NCBI GenBank assembly: GCA_021432635.1
Contig: MU270088.1
Coordinates: 62,001 to 126,000 of the forward strand
Length of the DNA stretch: 64,000 bases
Source: Thozetella sp. PMI_491
Lineage: Eukaryota; Ascomycota; Sordariomycetes; Chaetosphaeriales; Chaetosphaeriaceae
Direction of reading: 5' to 3'
The notes beneath the pieces are model-generated. The model had not been told where the DNA came from, ran no database searches, and saw only the letters and a program-made list of their open reading frames with translations. The position numbers were made by a program, and so were the translations under genes. Each line of letters starts with the position of its first letter. Positions within the stretch are counted from its first letter, which is position 1. Shown piece after piece: positions 24,097 through 34,989 of the stretch.

Positions 24097-25045
24097 CTAA
24101 GTGGCCAGAGCGTCCATCTTCTTATACCCAACAGCGATAATGCCCTTGGTCGCTTGGAACGACGTGAACGAGAACTGGTGGCAATCCAAGAAACGTATGA
24201 AATCCTCTCTGAGAAATCTGAGCTTCTGGTTGTTAGTGCTGAAATTTTGGAGGCCGTCTGGGTTTGTCGAAAAGCCCAGAATGGACGCAAACCTCTCTGC
24301 GATCTTACCAGCATCAGCCCAGTCGCTTCCCCTGTGCCGCGTGCCGAAGAATAATGCAGAAATTTTGGATTCGACGATATCCCGATGAGACAGAGCGTCA
24401 ATCTCACGGGCTACTTCAAAAGAAAAGAGAACCTGGATCACATCAGTATGCCATCGCGTACTAAGCTGGCCTTTTCTCCACGAACCTGCCTGACCACCAA
24501 GCCTCCCAGCGAATGAGCAATGAAGATGAGTGGTCGCCCTCGGCATTCCAGACGGACCGAGGCCAGCGCCTGCAATAAGCCTGCTCCATGGTCTAGGAGG
24601 GTACTTTTGCTTGCCGGGCCACCGAAACAATGGCTACTGGAAGAATCATAGCCGTAAGTGAAGATGCGCACCGACTCCGGGTCTTTCGCGAATTGGTTTA
24701 ACGACCAAGGGCTAGGGGCGAGGAGGGGAATTCGACGGCATCGCTGTTGGCCGCCATCTTTTTCTTTCGAGACGGCAGATGAGAATTCCTCCTCTTGCTC
24801 TTGGCTTTGTCGTCGGTCCGTTCGCGCGCGGACCTCGCATAGGTCCAAGTTCTTTCGGGGTCACCTCCAAGGCCGTGGACAAAGACAATGTCCACGTTCG
24901 GAGCCTCGCCACCTTTGAACCTATGCAAAAGCTGAGGGGAGAAATCTTGGACCGCTCTACTGTTGCCTTCATTTTTTACTCCATTCCGTTGTGGCTCTCG
25001 GATGGCGAACGCGGTGATTATGGCTCTGATAGTTCGAATAGACAA
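24097..25045 (-). pseudogene. alpha/beta-hydrolase domain of a fungal NLR/STAND-type protein, truncated
   Basis: Read leftwards: VDIVFVHGLGGDPERTWTYA (25045 frame), then DPESVRIFTYGYDSS and STLLDHGAGLLQAL, then LIFIAHSLGGLVVRQ (nucleophile Ser), AREIDALSHRDIVES, ALFFGTRHRGSDWADAG and DFIRFLDCHQFSFTSFQ. These are the ordered motifs of the serine-esterase-like domain that often heads fungal NLR (NACHT/TPR) proteins. A 53-bp intron after VVRQ restores the frame cleanly. Between WTYAR and the YGYD block the frame must change; either a frameshift near 24715-24730 or a poor intron (GTCCGC...CTAG) could do it. After 24097 stops appear and no NACHT or repeat domain follows in the next kilobase, so this is a truncated copy. 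Confidence 0.65.
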
Positions 25046-25798
25046 TCATAGACACATCATTTTGGGTCGCCTCAAAGATTGCTGCCCAAGAATTTTATCT
25101 CTGGGAGCCTCGCTAGCTAGCCTCGCACGTGATGACGCATCCCCCTCAAGCCGAGCACGAACACTCTTCCATCGATTCCGACGATCTACATGTACTTTCT
25201 ATTTTGAGTTCTCGGCCTCATGGAATCTTCAGACTGTGTATTTAGGAGAAGCCGCTGGAGCGGCTAATTGTGCCCTCCAGGTGTATACCAGCTCGAAGCC
25301 GATGGGTTAGTATCATGGCCGTGGATCCGTCGTAGATCCTGCTGTGGGTAGTCTAAGCTGTGGCAAAACAGGTAAACCTTATCAGTAGCCCCTCCACCTG
25401 CAGCTTGGCTGACCAACGATTTTCTTCTCCCAACTTATCAAATATTACGTGCTTTTGGTTCTTCAACCGACCCTCGTCAGGCGAGTTATAGTAAAATTTA
25501 TAGAGAGTTCGATTTTGCTGGTTTAAGAACTAGGTAGATAGATGGTAAAGCTTGTAGAAAACAAGAAGGCTAGAGCTTATAGGCTTTCTCGACTATAATG
25601 TTAGTGTAGCAGCGTGCTCTGCCAAGTTTCGTGGGACCTGCTAGCCCCTCCCGCCTCGTCCATGCAGGCGGTCACAGAGAAGGCCGTCCTTAAACTGCGA
25701 GAACCCGGTTCCAACAGACATGTCATGCTCATATGTTAGAATAACTATATCCTCATAGTATATCATATAAGTAGATCCACGTGGATCTGTCCCGCTTA
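25046..25798. other. intergenic, no gene seen
   Basis: 5' flank of the hydrolase relic, then AT-richer DNA. Nothing recognised before the element at 25799. Confidence 0.5.
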
Positions 25799-25961
25799 AC
25801 GCATTTCACCACCTAGTTAGACATAGCATCTTGTTAGACACCGGAACGTATCAGGCCGTCATAGCTGATAAGGATGCGCTTTCGATCCTCGACTGACCGG
25901 TGCGGTCCGATATCTAACAAGGTGGTTGTGTCTAGGTAGGTAATTAGGTGGTGAAATACGT
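25799..25961. mobile_element. short MITE-like element with inverted ends
   Basis: Left end ACGCATTTCACCACCTAGTTA and right end, reversed, ACGTATTTCACCACCTAATTA; further in, CTTGTTAGACACCGG matches CTTGTTAGATATCGG after a small gap. TA lies outside both ends (25797-25798, 25962-25963). 163 bp, non-coding. Differences between the ends are mostly transitions. Confidence 0.7.
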
Positions 25962-26075
25962 TAGGTTAAATAGCTTACCAGGTAAGTTTTCTATGCTGCT
26001 CGGGGCTTCGCTAGATCTTATAAAAGCATTACTATTTCTATAAAAGCTCATATATACTTCTACAACGAATTCAAA

Positions 26076-27870
26076 CTAACTATGGACAAGATTTGATGAC
26101 GGCACATGAACTGTAATGTCATACATGTCTGTGTAGATGACGGCTGGTATGACAGCAGACTTGATGCCAATGGTCGACTGGATTCTCTCCAGGATTGCAC
26201 AGCTTTCTTGTCTCTGCTCTGGGCTTGCATAAGGGCAGCTAGCAATCAGTATTATGGGGTATAAGATTGTAAGTCCCGCCGCACCATCGTAATGCATTGC
26301 TGCCGGTCCTCCGTTCAGCTCGAGGTCTCCTAACGCGTAAGGTACCTTTACTAGCACCTCTCCTATGGATTGGCGGATGGCCGTTTCAATACTTTCCGCG
26401 CTGTTCTTCGGTGTCATGGCGTCTTCGATGCTTGCTTCGGGCATGAAACCCATGCCTCCAAGCTTGCGGCGATAGGCCAAGAGGCTCATGGAGAGCATGA
26501 CTCGCGACGCTCGAAACAATATGATTACACAAGCCGTGGTGCGATCGTATTGGAAGGGTCCATATGCGGCTGTTGTCGAGGGTTGGGTGCCGTCGCCGAT
26601 TTGGAGGTCGCTTTCCAAGAAGATTCTAGTCAATTGGTCCCATACATCAAATTCTTCTAGGGCCTCGATGCACGAGGAAATGATCTTCAGGACCTCGGGG
26701 ATATCCAAAATTCCCAGAGACATGTTTGGGGCATCCACGGCGGTACGCCTTTTGTTTAGCAGCATAATGTGCTCCGAAATTGTTTTACGCAGCTGTAGGG
26801 TTTTGTAGACAAGAGTAGCGGCTTGCCAGAAGGGATCTAGGTCCGGCAGCATCGAGGAGAAACCACCGGGATCGGCATAGTTGGGGTTGTTGGTGAGGAA
26901 AGAATTGATATGCTGGATGCTATATATTAACGTATATCCGAGCAAGAGGGCCAGCAAGCAACGTACGAGTCGCATCAGGCCGAGAAAATACATCTCCAGG
27001 CCCCTTTGCGTAGCCAGTTGTTTCACACCCCTCCTTTCTAGGAGATAATAGAGGCCCGAGGAGTGGCTATTCGCTAGGTCCGGGGTTTGGCCGCTGATAT
27101 CCTATCGTGGAGTCAGAACCTGTGCGCGAGGGACACGGAAGAGACCGAGCAGTGTGAGCACTGACCGTGAAGATACAGAGCAGAAGGACGGACGCCACTG
27201 TTCTATCGCTAATCGTGCCACTTTGAGACTGCAAGTCCTCATGCAGCACCCGGATGGCAGCTGCATGGTTTTGGTATGAGTGGTGCAACAGGCTCTTCTC
27301 CCGGAAGTGGTTGAAAGCGGCCATTTGCGCGGCGCTCAAGGTCGCCAACTCGAGACAGCCGCGCTCATGCTGGGAATGGAGATCAAACAGAAAACTAAGA
27401 TGCCCGGGAAATTTGCTAGAAGAGCATGATGGGGAGACAAAACGTCGGAAGAAGTAGCAGAGCGGGAATTCCTCCCGGCTCACGGCCAGTTGTTGCGGAA
27501 TATGTACATAGCGCTGCCGAGCTACCTCTCGTGGCGCCATACCGTCTCCACTCTTCTTATACGACCAAGAGGATTGTCCCAAAGGAGACGCATCCCTAGA
27601 GCTCTCTGGCTTATCCAGCCTGGGCTCAGTGGCTGCCCGAGCTAGCTTTGCATTCTCGGAACGGAAGCGAAAATCGTCCGAATAGCCCGGACAGGGACGT
27701 CCATAACCAGAGCACCGCTTGCATGCCGGCTTCGTCCCATCACACTAGAATAACGGCCATACGCATCAACGTCATCCCCGAAAGGGTCGCGCAGAACGGA
27801 CGGAACATACCTTGACTTTGCGACGTCGACACTGGAGGCAACCTCTGCTAACCCTACCCGGGAAAACCAT
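26076..27870 (-). CDS. Zn2Cys6 fungal transcription factor
   Basis: Three exons, 27870-27811, 27744-27166 and 27101-26076, with introns of 66 bp (GTATGT...CTAG) and 64 bp (GTCAGT...ATAG), give 554 residues. The binuclear zinc cluster is residues 11-38, with spacing C-x2-C-x6-C-x6-C-x2-C-x6-C (CLQCRRRKVK then CDGTKPACKRC), and intron 1 cuts it between CRRRKVK and CDG, a frequent intron site in this family. The rest has the helical layout of the Fungal_trans_2 middle domain (YFFRRFVSPS, FDLHSQHERGCLELATLSAA, ILFRASRVMLSMSLLAYRR). A nuclear DNA-binding regulator; targets unknown. The nearest genes, a lipocalin-like protein and a P450, may be targets but nothing in the sequence proves it. Confidence 0.9.
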
Positions 27871-28712
27871 ATCTTTCTTTTTGTCTCTATTTAGACCTAA
27901 AAAGAACCAAGATAACCAAGTATGCGCTGAAACGGAAGGATATGTAGCGGCGTCGAGATAATGCACTGCTGTCTATCCAGCAGCGACGTTGCATGCCGCC
28001 ACAATTCGGAATTTAACTGCGAGGACGTGAGGAGGCTGCCTCGTCCGACCCTTTACATCAAGCTAATCCCGTTTAGGGCTGACCTTGCGATGTGCATCGA
28101 ACCCTGCAGGGTTAGGCGGCACAGTTCTCGCATGTGCCGCGATTGACTTGGATGGGCATACAAACGCCGGACTGTGCCGTAGCATGGTAGGAAGACGCGC
28201 TAGAGGTTTCGGTCGAATTACGAGATCGGTTGCGTGGCTAAGCCTCAGCTGTCTGACGTGCATGCCACCCACGAATGATTCCGATTGTTGCACCACGATA
28301 CACGGCACCGCAATACCTACCAGCAGGACTACGCTTGGAGGTACGTCAACAGCGAACGAGAATTACCACCACCGTTCGGAATATCCAAACTAACCCCAAG
28401 AGGGGTGGTATGGTCCGACATGCGAATTTGATCAGGTGTCCACATGCTGGGTTACACACTTGTGCGGCTAGAATGTGGAGATTGGTAACGAGAGCCAATT
28501 TGCCGATCCAATTTGTCCTCGAATAACTCTAAGTTTATAATGCCTATAACACATATTAACTAACTTGCTGGAGCTAGCAGCGGCTTGCTATGCTTGTTTA
28601 AGAAAGAATGAAGCCTAAGCATTGTGGCAAGCTTCGTCCATAGCCATGGCAAATGAGGCTATTTCTGGAGTAGGTTGTGATGATGCAATCCACTCAATGC
28701 TTCGCTCGTACT
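27871..28712. other. intergenic, no gene seen
   Basis: Promoter side of the transcription factor and 3' side of the lipocalin-like gene. Open frames at 27961-28526 have no recognisable content. Confidence 0.5.
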
Positions 28713-29387
28713 TTATTCTTCTCCAATAAAGTCGTAGACTAACCGAAACTCAACGCTTTCCTTTCCCTTTGCAATCACGATGTTTCGCGCATGCCTTCGC
28801 TCGCCGCCCACGTTCTGGAAACCCCAAACCATAAGAGCAGTCCAGCCCGCCCCGGCATTCTGCACATGGATCATGATATATGCCTCGCCTCCCGACCCTC
28901 CCTTTTCAGTCTCGCCCTCTGACCAACCGCTGTTGAGGAACTCCCCGTGCTCGGCAACAACGGATTCAGCCAGCTCTTCTTTGCTTACCCACTTTGCCAT
29001 CCCGTTGACGTGCCCGAAGAGCCAGTCACGGTGACTGCGCCATTCGCCGTCGAGACAATATGGCTCAACCATGCCTTTTGAATACCCCTTGACTCGCTGC
29101 TCGACGCTGACGTGCGTGACTTCTGTGGTGGATTCGAAAGGTGGAAATGGTGCAGCACTATACTGCTTGATCACGGACGTGACGGGGGCATTGCTGATGA
29201 TTTTGCGTATTATGAAGTGGATACCTTGCAGTGCGAGGCCGGGCTCGACACTATCAGACAGTGTTTTGTTCTATGTTTGAGCGTATTAGCCACGGCTACG
29301 GCTACAAGAGAGAGCAGAGGACAGGAGACATACGATGGCCCATGTCCCAGTTAGGTTTTGGATTGTTTTTCCCGATGGGGCCGCCAT
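28713..29387 (-). CDS. lipocalin-like conserved fungal protein
   Basis: Two exons, 29387-29334 and 29270-28713, with a 63-bp intron (GTATGT...ATAG) give 203 residues. No signal peptide. The start MAAPSGKTIQNLTGTWAINK has the G-x-W signature expected at the first strand of lipocalin/FABP-like barrels, followed by beta-strand-like segments WLFGHVNGMAKWV, GWTALMVWGFQNVGGERR, ARNIVIAKGKESVEFRLVYD. I recognise this as a conserved cytoplasmic fungal family of unknown function (roughly 190-210 residues) with a possible small hydrophobic ligand. The start was chosen because the intron joins it in frame and it supplies the G-x-W strand. Confidence 0.82.
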
Positions 29388-30271
29388 GGTACTCTCGCTC
29401 ACCTTTGGTCTGTACTGAATCTATGCAAGAGGTGGATTGAGACATCGAGCTGTAGAGACCCAGCTAATATATTACATTTAAGGCACATGGCTTGGACAAG
29501 CCCAGGCTTCAACAATGCCACCGGAGCTATAAGATTGCTAGTATAAAAGCCGAAACATCCGCGCTATACTTCACGTCATTCATGCATCTCGCAAACTGAG
29601 GCTAAATCAGGCGCAGCCAGGCGGCAAGGAAGGGGCGAGCAGCGCCTGTCGAGTAGTACAAGGAGCCTTGGTAAGGTCTCAGTGTTACAAGGGATAAGAG
29701 GAAAATACCAGTCACCGGTTCGGGTTACGTTAGCGCCGAGCTAAGCTCACAGCTCAAACCCGCTGATTGATTGATTGGACTTTCAGGGATGAGGGTCAAG
29801 GGTTCAAGTGGGGACAGATTGGACCCCAATGCCCCATGCACATCGCAACCTCCACTAGATCCGGGTGGATAGGCTCTGATGGTCGCCACCACGTCAAGCG
29901 GGAGCAACGCGCCTATCATCTGAACTGGGGGCTTGTTTCGGTGAAAGGCTTATTTCAATCAAAGTCTGTACGTCAGCGTCCACGTAGGACTCGTATTGCG
30001 TAATAGGGCAATGGGCCAAAACTACATCGACAAAGCCGAAGTTGGCTTGCGCACGACCAGGCGCACCTCGGGGTACACCCCTGCTCCTGCTGCACCTCGC
30101 GGGCGTTTCCCGTTTGTAGCAGCACCATCGCCCAATAAGCAACGCTCATACCTCTGCTAGTTTACTGGACCGCATGACTCTTCACATCCACATTGAACAC
30201 TAACAGTCTTGACTACTCCATGCATTTGTTGCTAACACGTGAATGTGCTTCTTCTGAAAACTACAAGTATA
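29388..30271. other. intergenic, no gene seen
   Basis: Shared 5' region of the lipocalin-like gene (leftward) and the P450 gene (rightward). No gene or clear motif. Confidence 0.5.
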
Positions 30272-32127
30272 ATGTGTAGGGCCATCCTCTGGCTGTCTCG
30301 TCTCGTCCAGCTTACCGGTGACCATCTTCTCCGCTCTGGCCTAAATTTGGCACCGGACATCGCTGCAATCATGCTTTCCAGGGCATTTAGCCCACTGGGC
30401 GTGACCACGATAGCAGCCGTCGAGGCACTGCTAGTTCCAAGACTTTGGCCAGGGATTCTCGAACACCGAAGCTTGCTATCCTTAATCTCCATCATCTTTT
30501 CGATCAATTATGCCGTTCTAGGCGCCTACTATCTCGTCATATACCCTCTATTTCTAAGCCCCCTGCGCCACCTCTCTGGCCCAAAGGTATGTTAAACAGG
30601 AGCATACGGGCGAGAAGACGCTGATTGAATGATAGACCTTTTTCACATTAGCACCACGCAACGTGTTTGGGAGTCAAAAACTCCCAGGCGAGTTGTTTTT
30701 GGATATAATGCAACAATATCCCGGGCAAGAAGTAATACTGCTCAACACCTTTCGAGACGAAATCCTGATCACCGGTGCCCAACCACTAGCGGACGTATTA
30801 GTTCGCCGACCCTACGACTTTGCCAAGCCGGAAAAAATCCGAAGCTTCCTGAAACATATATTGGGCGATGGACTCATTATAGTCGAAGAAGACAGACATA
30901 AATTTCTCCGCAAAAACTCCCAGCCTGCGTTCAGTTTCCGCCATATCAAGGACCTCTATCCGATGATGTGGCGCAAGGCCATCAAGCTCACCGCTGCATT
31001 GAAGGAGGACTTGGCAGAAAACGCTCCCGCGGCTGAAAATGGCGAGATTTCAGGGAAAATTGAGCTTGGCGCATGGGCGAGCAAGGCTACTCTTGACATC
31101 ATCGGCATTGCCGGCCTCGGCCGGGAGTTTAATCTGCTAGGGAAGGCTGAAGACCCTTTGCTCATGCTTTACGGTGAACTTCTCGAACCAGATAAGGAGA
31201 AGCTCTTGTTCTTCTTGGCGTCTGTCGTATTCGGCCTCGGTTTTGTTCGTCTCCTTCCCTGGAAGATGAGCCAAGGATTCAACGATATTACTACATCTCT
31301 ACGGGATCTTTGTCGCCCATTGATGAGAGACAAAAGAGAGGCAATCCGACAAAACGAGAATAATCACTTCGATATTATCTCTTTATTAATTAAATCAGAT
31401 AACTTCTCTGACGAGGAGCTTACTGATCAGCTCCTTACCTACCTGGCAGCAGGGTGAGTGAACTGCCGCAGCAACAAAAGTTTTCTTGGAACGCCCATGC
31501 CTAACCTTCTACCCCAGACATGAGACCACATCATCGGCCTTAAGCTGGACATGTTATCTTCTAGCGAAGTATCAAGAGGTCCAATCTACCGTGCGACAAG
31601 AAGTTCGAGCGGCTATACGATCAGGAGCTTCCATAGATTCCCAACTCGACTATGCGGCTACCTTGGAGCAACTACCTTACCTTAACGGGGTGATCAACGA
31701 GACGTTGCGGTTGTACCCAACAGTTCCTATTACTATGCGCGAATCCATCCGAGACACCGAAATAGCAGGCCATAGAATACCGAAAGGTACAAACGTGGTA
31801 CTGTCTCCGTGGGCAATGAACCGCTCTACAGACATCTGGGGTCCAGATGCCGGAGACCTTGTGCCGGAGCGGTGGATTACAGATGGCAAACCCAACCAGA
31901 CCGGGAATGCTAGCAGCAACTACCATTTCCTAACTTTCTTACATGGTCCCAGGAGCTGCATAGGTCAAGGTTTTGCCAAAGCAGAGCTACGCTGTTTATT
32001 GGCGGCAATGATTAGCTCATTCGAGTGGGAGCTGGGTATGGATGACGCCGAGGTGATTCCGGCGGGAGTGATCACTATCAAGCCAGCGAGTGGTATGTAT
32101 CTAAATCTGAGAGCATTAGAAAGCTAG
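30272..32127 (+). CDS. cytochrome P450 monooxygenase
   Basis: Three exons, 30272-30586, 30636-31453 and 31518-32127, with introns of 49 and 64 bp, give 580 residues. The N-terminus has hydrophobic segments (LISIIFSINYAVLGAYYLVI) that would anchor it in the ER membrane, then a hinge LSPLRHLSGPK. The I-helix oxygen-binding motif is AAGHETTSS (about 376-384), the K-helix ExxR is ETLR (439-442), the PERW motif follows, and the haem loop is FLHGPRSCIG with the Cys ligand at about 525. Full length with all key residues. The start at 30272 is the first in-frame ATG; an upstream GTG is not used. It is longer than average (about 500) because of the N-terminal membrane region. Substrate unknown. Confidence 0.9.
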
Positions 32128-32814
32128 AAACTTAGATTTGCAACTTATTTTGATGAAATATGGACGATATTGGTAAATCAGGCTCTTCCAAGATCCAAAG
32201 CAGCAGTAGGAGGTAGTGGTATACCCTGGCGCGTATTACTCCAGAAAGAGGACACCGTTTCTACGGGTAGGCGTCGGTATTTAAGTAAGTAGGGGTACGG
32301 ATGTTTTAGGTGAGAAATACCACCTAAAAGCTTACTTTGTAAGCTCCATTAAGTATATCAGCTACAAGGGTGGCGGTTAAATGTAATGATAGCTCAATCG
32401 GCTCGCCGATTTGACAGACTTGAACTATATCTTAGCATTACATTTTAATATAATATAAAATACGATTTTGTAGTATTATTTTAATAATAGAAAGATAAAT
32501 TGCATTGCTAAAAGCCTGATGAGTTGTGTGCATGAAGCCAGCCATCTTCCTTGTCCACGCCATGGACGGGGCTACGCCAGCCGTATAACGTTTTATAAAC
32601 ACCGGCATTGACAATTATCGCTGTCACCTTGATCAGCCACGTCGTCCAGACGGATCTTAAATCTCCACGGGAATATATGCCTTCTTTATCTTCAAGACCA
32701 TTGACCATTTTTTTTCATGAGAGGACAGATAGCCTTTTTCGTGCGGTTTATATGTAAGAGTTTTATAAGAGAGAGGCTAAATTTCTAATTAGACTGAAGT
32801 AATTATGGTACATA
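32128..32814. other. intergenic between convergent P450 and permease genes
   Basis: AT-rich 3' flanks. It contains a 9-bp hairpin, TTTTAGGTG/CACCTAAAA, at 32304-32329; no gene. Confidence 0.5.
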
Positions 32815-34671
32815 TTAAGCCTTAGGAGAGAAAACTTCTTCTGTTGTCGTGGTCTCATCTTCCAGGCCAACGATAGCATCATCCTCGAAGAAGCCATCAG
32901 TCTTTCCCATAAACTCTCTGGTCGTAGAGATATGCTCATATCCAACCGGATAAATCGGTACAGGCCATATCATATTGAATAAAAAGTACAACGGGCCCGC
33001 AATGCTAAAGCTCACTAGCATGCCGATACTATATAGATGCTTGCTCCCTTCGTTCCAGTTGGAATGGAAGCTGCCTCCTAGTCCATGAATGACAGAAACA
33101 AGTGCAATGAGCCAAGCGCCAAAGGTACGCGGGTTGAATCCTCGCCAATACCAATATGGCGAACTGGGATTTGGCACGTACAGAGATGGAACGTGGACGT
33201 TACCGCGGCGAACAAAAAAGTAGTCGGTAATCATGATGGAGACAAGAGGCGATAGGAAAACGACATTGGATCCAAGAAAAGTGATGAAGAGGGAGGCTGA
33301 GCTGACAAGTTTCCAAGGAACAGTCGCAATAGAGAGCAGTGCACAAAGAATCTGGCCTCGTTTAATACTGTAATGAATTAGCACTCCACCTGAGATGAAT
33401 CTATTAATCGCATCTTACTTGAAGTATCTTGGAAATAACCCTGTCAAGTCGGACCCTACAGGAAGGGCGTTTGAGGCGAGATTAGTGGCAATCACGGCGA
33501 AGATCTGGACGAGACATGCCAAAAAGACGGCAGTTCGTGCACCAGCATTCCACTGACAAGAATTAGCTTCTCGGTATATACACAAGAAAAGAGAGGGGCA
33601 GAGCAAAGCTGACTGCCAATGACATACATTATGGTCGAGAATAGCGAGATACAAGTCCCATATATTCCAGTAAGCAGTCCCCCAAAGGGTTTTGACAGCA
33701 CTAGATGCCCCAATACCGAGAAAGGTGCACAGTGACTTTGCGATGGCCAATCCCAACCATTGCGGCCAAGTTGTGGCCCCTGGTCTCTTTGCGTATCTTG
33801 CCAGATCAGGGTTGGATGACACCTCAGTCATGAGGGTTCCAGACACAGTATTGATTCCGGTCATGAATGCCCATCCAACGACGGAGGAAGAAGTCGCAAC
33901 GACGCCGAGGTTTGTAGTTTGGCCTAGACCACCATTTGTTCCGACCACAAACGCGAAGGTGGCGATCAAAACAGGGGGGCATATGACAGACTTGACGTTG
34001 TACAGCCATCTGGATTTGGAGGGATGAAGAAACATGAAAGCGAGTTGTATGAACCAGAAAAGGAAGAATGCAATGCATCCTTCTGTGGTAGTACCCGAGC
34101 TTGCAGGTAAGGCATTCGGAAGTTTAGTCCATTTGTCCCCAAAGGCGCATCGAAGCATAACCGAAACCAGCTGAGCAGCATAGTATGATTGGGTTCCCAT
34201 GAAGAAAATGGCAACAATGCCACGGACGAAGACGAACCACAGCGACCCATAAAGACCGGCACAGATTCGAACATAAACAGGATATCCGACGTGATAGACA
34301 GCGGCTCCCCGAGAGTTGAGGACAAGAAATGTTGCCATGATCATGCAAGCGACGATTGCAGCCAGGGTAGCTTGCCACCAAAGCTTGGTGCATATGTCAG
34401 CAAACGAGAACTGCATCGCTTCAGAGGTTTCACTCACCAGCCCCAAAGCTACCATACTGCTACCACTATTCCAAGCTATTGGGTTGAATGATACGGCCCA
34501 AAAGAAAGCAAAGTAGTTCCAGCGGTTCCACCTGCGGGCTGCAGGGGGAGTTGGGTCGAGATCCTCATTTGACCATGTCTTTCCATCAGTCCTCGATTCC
34601 TGGAACTTGCTTTCTTTGGTCCTGAGGACTTCGTCAATTTTCGACAAAATTCCCATCCTGGCTGTGTACAC
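32815..34671 (-). CDS. NCS1-family permease (allantoin/uracil type)
   Basis: Three exons, 34671-33628, 33552-33419 and 33367-32815, with introns of 75 and 51 bp, give 576 residues (571 if translation starts at the second Met, 34656). About twelve membrane spans. NCS1/Fur signatures are seen: RWNRWNYFAFFWAVSFNPIAWNSGSS-type N-terminus with the helix-1 motif, a GYPVYVRICAGLYGSLWFVF segment, TNLGVV, SNPDLARYAKRPG and PLVSIMITDYFFVRRG. A proton-coupled plasma-membrane importer of a purine/pyrimidine-derived base or hydantoin. Because it diverges from a PuuE-type allantoinase gene and shares a promoter with UaY- and GATA-type sites, allantoin is the best guess for its cargo (FurA/Dal4-like). Confidence 0.88.
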
Positions 34672-34989
34672 GAGCTCGGTGAGCAGGTATATTTCTTACA
34701 AGTTAAGGTACTGAGGCGCGAGCATATTAATACAACTTCGGAAACAACCGAAATAGGTAAGGCCAAAGATAAGTACTACCATGATAAGCAAGGTTTCTCG
34801 AATGTCGATATACGTGGGACAGGACTCCGCAGATAAGGTGGCCTGTACTCCATAGTGTTGATGCCGACGGCCCGATGCCGCCGATACGTCGGCAAAGCTC
34901 CTATTGACCGACGCGAACATCGCGCTCTTTATTAAATGTAAGTCATACGCCATCTCTACATGCTATATGGATAGCTTCATTTACAGCGT
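34672..34989. promoter_or_regulatory. bidirectional promoter with UaY-type and GATA sites
   Basis: This 318-bp spacer separates the divergent start codons of the NCS1 permease and the allantoinase. It contains TCGGAAACAACCGA at 34738-34751, an exact TCGG-N6-CCGA palindrome, the binding consensus of the purine-pathway activator UaY (and yeast Ppr1). Three HGATAR sites for AreA/NIT2-type nitrogen regulators follow: AGATAA 34767-34772, TGATAA 34782-34787, AGATAA 34831-34836. The sites are seen directly; induction by uric acid/allantoin and nitrogen repression are inferred. Confidence 0.7.

Noticed and set aside
32304..32329. Hairpin as a terminator
   Set aside because: Intrinsic terminators are not used by fungal RNA polymerase II; kept only as a note.
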